Shown here one piece after another: positions 55,578-64,000 of a DNA stretch of 64,000 nucleotides. Under the pieces are notes generated by a model that had not been told where the DNA came from, did not search any database, and saw nothing but the letters and a program-made list of their open reading frames with translations. The translations under genes and the position numbers were made by a program. Source of the stretch: Gentiana macrophylla (lineage: Eukaryota > Streptophyta > Magnoliopsida > Gentianales > Gentianaceae); assembly GCA_026214975.1 (NCBI GenBank), contig CM047805.1, positions 110,665,845 to 110,729,844 on the forward strand. The letters are read 5' to 3'. How positions within the stretch are numbered: the first letter of the stretch is position 1; each line of letters opens with the position of its first letter.

Positions 55578-57207
55578 AGTGTTTCTTCCAAAAGAAAATA
55601 GTGGGAGTAAATTTTGATCTCAAAAGTAGTTTGAGAACCACAAGAAGATATTCAACCATAGGAACGTAAGCAGACGCCACATAGTGATAAGGTGTAGGAC
55701 ACTACTCAGAGCACACAAAAGTTCTGTAAGTCTGTGATAACCTCAAGCCTGAAAAGGCTGCCGGTATGTTCATCTTGAAGAATGAATATCGCATAACTTG
55801 TGAATGAATGTTTGAAAGGCAAGATTGAGAGATATGGCCAGGAGCCATAATATCTGAATTAGATTCCATCAGTGACAACCAGGCTGTGAACCTAGTCTGT
55901 CTTGCCTACAGGGAATGACCCTGAAAGGCTGACATGGATAGTAATATGATTACCATGAGGCTATAGTGACGGCTGAAGGATACGGGGTGTAAACCTTGTA
56001 ATTATCTTATGCTGTCAGTTGAGCCTAGCTCTATTCAGACTATGCTTGTTATAACTTCGTGTCATGGCTATATGATAGTGTTGAAGATGTTGGGCAAACA
56101 GCCCGATGTTCATAGATGATAACATGATATGAGAGCCCACGAGATCCATTTATGGACTCGAACAAGTTTCTCTAGACAATCTCTTTGTTTGATAATCAAA
56201 GGAGTTTGATTTAGTCAAAAGAAGGGATATGCCCAATGTGCAAGAAAGATAGTGGGAGTGTGTTACGATTTTTGAGTAAGGTATTGGATATCTCTCTCGA
56301 GAATTATCACATCATGTCACAGTCAATTGATGTTTGGTAGTTCAAGGCCTTTACGAAAGCACTTGGATTAGCAGTTCTTATTTTTAGAAATAAGAATCTA
56401 TAGTGGTAGATTTAACTGCTGTTAGATTATAGTTTATAGATGTGATGCTAAAAGAGTGTAGCATAGATCACGATAGGGGATACTGCTAGCCGATGTTCTT
56501 AAGATCTATCTATGTTAGGACGTTAGTCCTAAAGATAAGGTGAAAGATGATGCTTATGAAAGCTTTCCTTTGCTACTACGATAGGAACCATCAAAAAAGT
56601 AATGCCAGATGTTCATAGTCCATGAAGAGTCATGAGCAAGTATGAAAGTAAATCTGGTGAATGTCGAGAATATCCTTAAACATGTTAAGGGTGGTTTCCT
56701 AGTTTATCGAAACTTGGAATCAGATAAATATAGTTATATAGACGTATATTTTGAGTCTTATGAAGGCGAGTGGGAGCTACAGTCTGGGTTTGCAGTCACT
56801 TTGATTAAGTGATACAGTGAGCTGGAAATGTTCTTGGCTATGAGTCACTGTAAATTCTACAACTTAGCCAAAGCACAGTAGTGCCCTTGGAGGCGCAGCG
56901 GGAGCACTACATGAGTCGATGAGTTTCATTCATGAACCTTATACGGTTCTTCCACCTCTTCTATATAGCTGATATAGTAAGTGGATTCATTGCTTGAAGC
57001 AAGGACCAGGGTCTCATCGGAGATTCATGTGTGTGTTGAGGCGGTTCCTTTGACTTGGTCATTTGGATCATGATATGAAGATGGTATGAGTCCCCGAGGA
57101 TAGTGATCCGTTCACGCTTAGGGTTGGTTGCGAGTATTACATGAGATTATTGTCTTTCAACTTGGTCTTGTGTGTACGAGTGATTGGTTTTAGGCCAAGT
57201 GGTAGAT
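55578..57207 (+). pseudogene. pol: N6 eroded reverse transcriptase and RNase H
   Basis: The plus-strand copia frame resumes after N7 with the integrase linker (SGSKFDLKSS-like) at 55600. It continues through very degraded reverse transcriptase to about 56300 and RNase H at about 56640-57180. Alignable pieces include NILKHVKGGFLVY near 56670 and QSGFAVTLIK near 56785. Stops and shifts are dense. The purine tract GGCCAAGTGGTAGAT (57193-57207) leads into the LTR. Confidence 0.6.
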
Positions 57208-59246
<2,039 letters not shown>

Positions 59247-59251
59247 TGGGG

Positions 59252-60188
59252 TCCGTCCACTGTTAAATCAACTAATGGATACTCCTATTATGTGCATTTT
59301 CTTGATGATCATACTAGATATACCAGCTCTACCTTAAAACAGAAATCGAGGAAGTTTATGATATCATTAAACAGTTCTAGAAAATGGTAGAAAACCAGTT
59401 TTCCACTGCTATTAAATGCATTCAGTCTGATTGGGGTGGTGACTATAGGACTATTGAATCTCATCTTAAGGACCAAGGCACCATGTTTAGACACCCCTAC
59501 CCCCATGCTCATGCTCAGCATGGAAGGACAGAAAGAAAGCATAGGCATGTGGTTGAATTAGGTCTTACTCTTCTAGCTCAAGCATCTATGCCCTTCAGTT
59601 TTTGGTGGCACAATTTTCAACAGGTTGTTTTGATTATTAATAGTTTACCTACACATGTTTTAAAAGGCCTCTCTCCACATGAATGTCTCTATCACATCAA
59701 ACCTAGCTATAACTTACTTAGGATCTTTGGTTGTGCTTGTTATCCTCATTTAAGGCCCTTTCAAACCACCAAGTTTCAGTTTCATTCCCATAGATGTGTT
59801 AATCTTGGTCTTAGTCCCATCCATAAAGGGTATCAGTGTTTGGATGAAAGTGGTAGAATTTATATTACCAGAGATGTGATTTTTGATGAGTCCAACTTTC
59901 CTTTTGTCAATGGATTCTTGCAAGGACCCCATAAGTCTGTCATTGTTACACCAGAACTAGAAAATCAGTTCTTGTTACCTTCTTGGCACTCTGAGAAGGA
60001 AGATTCTAATGCAGCCCCTCCATTTGTTCAGGTATCTTACATTCCTCCTTTTACTGTATCTATACACTCACCTTCTCATTCTTCCCATGTTTCATCTTCA
60101 TATATACACTCACCAGATCCTTCTGCCTCACTTACATCAGCACCACAGTCTTCTTCACCAAGACAATCCACATCTTCATATCCTGATG
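59252..60188 (+). pseudogene. pol: N1 integrase core and linker
   Basis: Continues the integrase cut at 43324: YSYYVHFLDDHTRY near 59280, then a long frame from 59384 with IQSDWGGDYRTI (catalytic Asp region), HGRTERKHRHVVELGLTLLA (catalytic Glu), NSLPTHVL, FGCACYPHLRPF and YITRDVIFDES. The Ser/Pro-rich linker follows, until N8 interrupts at about 60188. A frameshift near 59380 separates the first part. Integrase would join element DNA to the chromosome. Confidence 0.83.
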
Positions 60189-61012
60189 TGTGGTTTTCAA
60201 TAGAATCACTAAATGCTACCGCAAGCGCACGGCTTATCGAGTAGTACTTAGGATGTCAATCCCACAGGGACTTGTAGTCAATCACCAAACAATTCCCGAT
60301 TTATATTAGCTAGACAAATCAAATTTTTGGAGGTTTTTATCTAAAAATAAAGAAAATAAAGAAATTACAACTATGAACCAAGAACTTCAAGATTCAGGTT
60401 AAAGATTCAATTTAAAAGCATTTCTAGGATTTCGGAGTCACCACGGAATTACTATATGACTTACCAACAATATTTCCCCCAAGGTATGAAATTTACACCT
60501 ATAAAAGCAATTATCAAATTTTATCACAAAAATATTCTCTCGATTTATCTTCGTGATCATACCTAAATTCAAACTAAACCCGGTTTCCTACGATAAAGAA
60601 TGAAATTAGATCCATTAAAAGCCATAATTTCATTCCATCAAGGTATTTATTAGATTTTCATCCCAAAAAAGCCCTAGATCTAATTCTTGTATTCTAAAGT
60701 ATCAATTAAGTAGTACTTTTCCGGTCACTATTTAATCGACTAATTTCTCTACGTAGAATTGTGATTATTCACCCTCTCGAGCTATTAAATTCGACAATAA
60801 TACAAGAATAACACACAAGAATCAATTTATAAGCATCAAATTAATAAAGCAAGGGAAAGATTGAGTTTTTACATCATATATTCATATCCGGGTTTCTCCC
60901 TAATCCTATAAATTGATATCTACTCACGTTCCATATCAAGATTCCAAGATTCAATCATAGAATTCATACTTTGACAAGAAAAATAAATAAATAAAGAAAA
61001 GGAGAAAAAGAG

Positions 61013-61075
<63 letters not shown>

Positions 61076-61655
61076 AACCGTCAAAGTATTGCGTAAAATA
61101 ATCCAACCTTGAAAAAGCTTCGTTCTTGAATTCTTAAAACCTAAAAAACCTTGTTCTTGGGGATGGGAGAAGATGATGAAGAAAAGATGAGCAATAGTCG
61201 ACTATTTTTTCTGATGGATGTGTGAATATTGATTTACACCACTTAAGGGATTAAAAATAGGATAATTACATCATAAATATAAATTTCCATAATTAATTTA
61301 ATCAAGAAAATCTCTAAAATCAAATATCTATCAATCTTGGACTCTTCTAGTGTGTGGGCTCCTCATTTTCATCAGAAATACGTTGGTGAAATTTCGACCA
61401 ATCAGAACATTTCGTTGCCAGGATCATATTTTTGAAAACTGTCACACCCTGCGTATGACAAAGGCTGATTTTTGAATTCACCACTTTAGCTCCGCTTTCT
61501 GGGCCTTTTTCTTCTAATCTCGAATCATCCTACAATAATTCAGACATGCGCAGTAATCTAGCCCAAAAAGGATAAAAACATCGCAAAATATCAACATACG
61601 ACACCAAATTGAGTCCAAAACAGCTAGAATTATTCGAATTTTTAGGAACTTATCA
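60189..61655 (-). mobile_element. N8: solo LTR of the N7 family in N1
   Basis: About 1467 bp match the LTR of N7 at both ends (CTACCGCAAGCGCACGGCTT on the left, GGAACTTATCA on the right). N1 linker coding sequence lies on both sides, overlapping by GAT. With no internal sequence, this is a solo LTR produced by recombination. A full 5-bp duplication is not clear. Confidence 0.8.
61010..61071. repeat. (GA)n microsatellite in N8
   Basis: A GA run of about 25 units, preceded by GA-rich sequence. N7's LTR has no comparable run at this position. Confidence 0.93.
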
Positions 61656-62810
61656 GATCCTGCTACAGCTCAGATCCAGTAACACCACAGATTCCAGCCA
61701 CACCACCACACCAGTCCATTACTTCAACTCCTACACCTCAACCTAATCCTTCACTTGTAAATAACCATCCTGTGATTACTAGAGCTAAAAAGGGCATCTT
61801 TAAACCCAAAGTGTTTACTGTAGTTTCTCATTATTCTGAACCTTCACGTGTTTCAGAGGCACTATCTAGTGCAGAGTGGAAACAAGCCATGGAGGAAGAG
61901 TATCAGGCACTTGTAAAAAATTATACTTGGACCTTAGTTCCTCCCTCAGACACTCAAACAGTGGTGGGCAGTTGATGGGTATATAAGGTGAAACTTAAGA
62001 GTGATGGTTCAGTTCTTAAACATAAGGCTTCGTTGGTCGCAAAGGGTTCATTCAGACCTATGGTGTTGACTTTATAGAAACTTTTAGCCCTGTAGCTGGC
62101 CTATCAACCAAGTGGACATCAATAATGCCTTCCTTAATGGTCCTCTAAAATAACCTGTGTACATGTACAACCAGAGGGATGTATGGATGCTACTAGGCCT
62201 CATTATGTGTGCAAGCTCAAGAAGGCCCCCTATGGTCTTAAACAAGGTCCTAGGGCATGGTTTGAAGCCCTAAGGTCTCAGCTGTTGATGTGGTCCTTCA
62301 AACAATCTGTTTGTGATAATTCTCTGTTCATCCTTAGGACCCCCAAACTGCTTATTATTGTGTTAGTTTATGTGGATGACATTCTTGTCACTGGAAACTC
62401 ACCACAGCATATTAACAAGTTTATCAAAATGTTGGGTTCCAAGTTTTCCTTGAAAGATTTGGGACCTGTGTCCCACTTCCTGGGAATGCAGGTGGTCAAA
62501 GACTCATCTGGTTTGTACTTAAACCAAACTCAATATGCAAAAAAGCTCTTATCCAGGTTAATGTGTGATTCCCTTATGTCTTGTCCCACTCTTATAGTTG
62601 CAGGGAAGAAACTTGAAGAACAGCCTGTGGAACTCTTTCAGAATGGTACTTTGTATAGGAGTGCTATAGGTGGTTTGAAATACTTAACTTATACAAGGCC
62701 TTATCTTGCTTTTGCTGTCAATTACTTAAGTCAATTTATGCAGACACCGGAAAGCAGTCAGAAGACTTTTAAGATATGTTATTGGTACCCTAACTCTTGG
62801 CCTATATTTC
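61656..62810 (+). pseudogene. pol: N1 reverse transcriptase
   Basis: After the linker, ITRAKKGIFKPK and EWKQAMEEEYQALVKNYTW (61772-61930) start the copia reverse transcriptase. Stops at about 61974 and 62073, and a deletion of roughly 15 codons near 62098, follow. A clean frame from 62183 carries KLKKAPYGLKQGPRAWFEAL, the catalytic YVDD (62369-62380), LGSKFSLKDLGPVSHFLGMQ and YLTYTRPYLAFAVNYLSQFM. It would copy element RNA into DNA. Confidence 0.85.
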
Positions 62811-63302
62811 AAACATGCTGCCTGTATCACTCTTATTGGATTTTCTAATGCTGATTGAGGGGTCTCTACACTTGATAGGAAGTCAGTGGGATGCTACTGT
62901 GTGTTTCTTGGGGATTCCCATGTTTTCTGGAGTTCAAAAGAACATGATGTGGTATCCAGGTCAAGCACAGAGTCAGAATATAGGGCATTGGCTAATGTTA
63001 CAGTAGAAATCAAATGGATATCCTCTCTTTTGTCTGAATTGAAGATCAGACCTACTGGTGTGCCTACTTTTTGGTGTGATAACACTAGTGCATCCTTCCT
63101 GGCTCAGAACCCTGTATATCATACCAAGACAAAGCATATATAAATAGACATTCATTTTGTGAGAAATGAAGTTCTGAACAAGAAGTTGAATGTGTGTTAT
63201 ATCCCTTCAGTAGATCAGATTGTTGATTGCTTAACTAAGCCTTTGACTACTACTCAATTTCAGAGTTTTAGGAGAAAACTCAATGTAGTTTCACCACCTT
63301 TG
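62811..63302 (+). pseudogene. pol: N1 RNase H
   Basis: A shifted continuation. Copia RNase H motifs are DRKSVGCYCVFLGDSHVFWSS-like sequence near 62870-62940, SRSSTESEYRALANVTVEI at about 62957-63010, FWCDNTSASFLAQNPVYHTK at about 63070-63130, and a C-terminal VDQIVDCLTKPL near 63215. A TAA after HTKTKHI breaks the frame. Confidence 0.8.
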
Positions 63303-63316
63303 AGTTTGAGGGGGGA
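63303..63316 (+). promoter_or_regulatory. N1 polypurine tract
   Basis: AGTTTGAGGGGGGA lies directly before the 3' LTR. Confidence 0.8.
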
Positions 63317-63553
63317 TGTTAAGGTAATGTGATGATGTGGCACCATCATAGCTGTCCATGTAGGACTAGATCTAATGGTTGTTAGTGTGTTTGTTATTAG
63401 ACCTTATCCAAAGCAGATCTAGCCTTGGATTTGCTGTAGAACTGTTGGTACAATGCTGATATATTTGTCTGATGTATGAACTTCTGGAAAACTGATGAAT
63501 TGAATGAATATGAGTATAAATTCCTAAATCTCTATCTACTTGCTTTCTCAACT
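63317..63553 (+). repeat. N1 3' LTR
   Basis: A 237-bp repeat and the uninterrupted partner of the split 5' LTR. Confidence 0.87.
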
Positions 63554-64000
63554 AAAGCTAATTATATGCCTCTCCCCATTGGCTTTAAGCTATTAGATAG
63601 AGTTCTGGATTATTCTCTCAACAATATCGATTGTAGTTTTATTAGAGAATCTTCTCTCAACATTATCGATTGTAGGTTTTTTTTGGTTTTTTATTTATCG
63701 ATTGTAGTTGTATTAGAGAACCTTCTTGAACAATGCCATTCATCGGTCTAACTACCTACCGGTAGGAAAGGAACGCTCCGTGGTGGATCCAGAAAAAAAA
63801 TCGAATAGAGACACATACCAAAGCAATTTCAAGCCATTAGCGGGGGTTTTACAATTTTTTTTCCAAGTAAACTACATTATTTGATATAAATCTTTTTTCG
63901 GATCTTCGGATACCGGCCCTAACCCTTATCAAGGTGGATCCGCCCCTAAAACGTACGAGGACTTGTTGATGACCCACCGGCACAAACAAGAAGATGATGA
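63554..64000. other. Right flank, no gene seen
   Basis: The stretch begins with a fragment (GCCTCTCCCCATTGGCTTTA) resembling the TRIM-like cluster near 16500. Three loose repeats of TCGATTGTAG follow at 63625-63710. GGTGGATCC near 63782 and 63930 suggests another dispersed repeat that runs off the window. Confidence 0.4.

Noticed and set aside
59309..59548. Minus-strand frame over the N1 integrase.
   Set aside because: It is the opposite-strand shadow of the integrase core.

Overview
This window looks like eudicot nuclear DNA made almost entirely of transposable elements. It is AT-rich, with plant LTR retrotransposons primed by tRNA-Met or tRNA-Asp sites, Stowaway and Mutator-like MITEs, and microsatellites. 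I see only one convincing ordinary plant gene, a small Ser-rich basic protein at 18540-19028. No rRNA, tRNA, CRISPR or bacterial features were recognised.

Layout. 1-4100: AT-rich intergenic DNA with a TA microsatellite, a PIF/Harbinger-like MITE and a Mutator-like MITE. 4106-12898: a complete LTR-bounded element on the minus strand (called E1), with a perfect CTTTT target duplication. It keeps the end of a copia-type gag, lacks all pol domains, and carries instead about 3.3 kb of broken coding sequence I cannot assign. 12981-16850: a Stowaway MITE, a second Mutator-like MITE and a cluster of very short palindromic LTR-like (TRIM-like) units. 18540-19028: the plant gene.

19330-63553 is one nest. 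A copia element (N1, plus strand) has been split four times. A second copia element (N2, minus strand, 19457-39560, TSD GGACC) sits in its 5' LTR. N2 is itself interrupted in its reverse transcriptase by an Athila-like Ty3/gypsy element (N3, plus strand, 20892-36932, TSD GTAGT), which holds an LTR of yet another copia element (N4). N1's gag holds a solo gypsy-type LTR (N5, 39979-41610). Its integrase holds a third copia element (N6, 43330-59246, TSD TGGGG), which contains an Athila-type gag-protease element (N7, minus strand, about 49064-55577) that has one LTR. The spacer before N1's reverse transcriptase holds a solo LTR of the N7 family (N8, 60189-61655).

None of the elements looks autonomous now. 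N1, N2, N3 and N6 carry stops and frameshifts. N7 has a gag-protease frame without frameshifts, but no polymerase. The most interesting signals are the pol-less E1 with its unknown coding block; motif-specific CTG-to-TCG differences between E1's two LTRs; arrays of 12-bp palindromes lying just upstream of TATA boxes in N3 (LTR and internal) and in the unrelated LTR N5; and the missing 3' LTR of N7. Frequent homopolymer-length differences between the otherwise very similar N3 LTRs suggest that part of the apparent damage is consensus error in the assembly.
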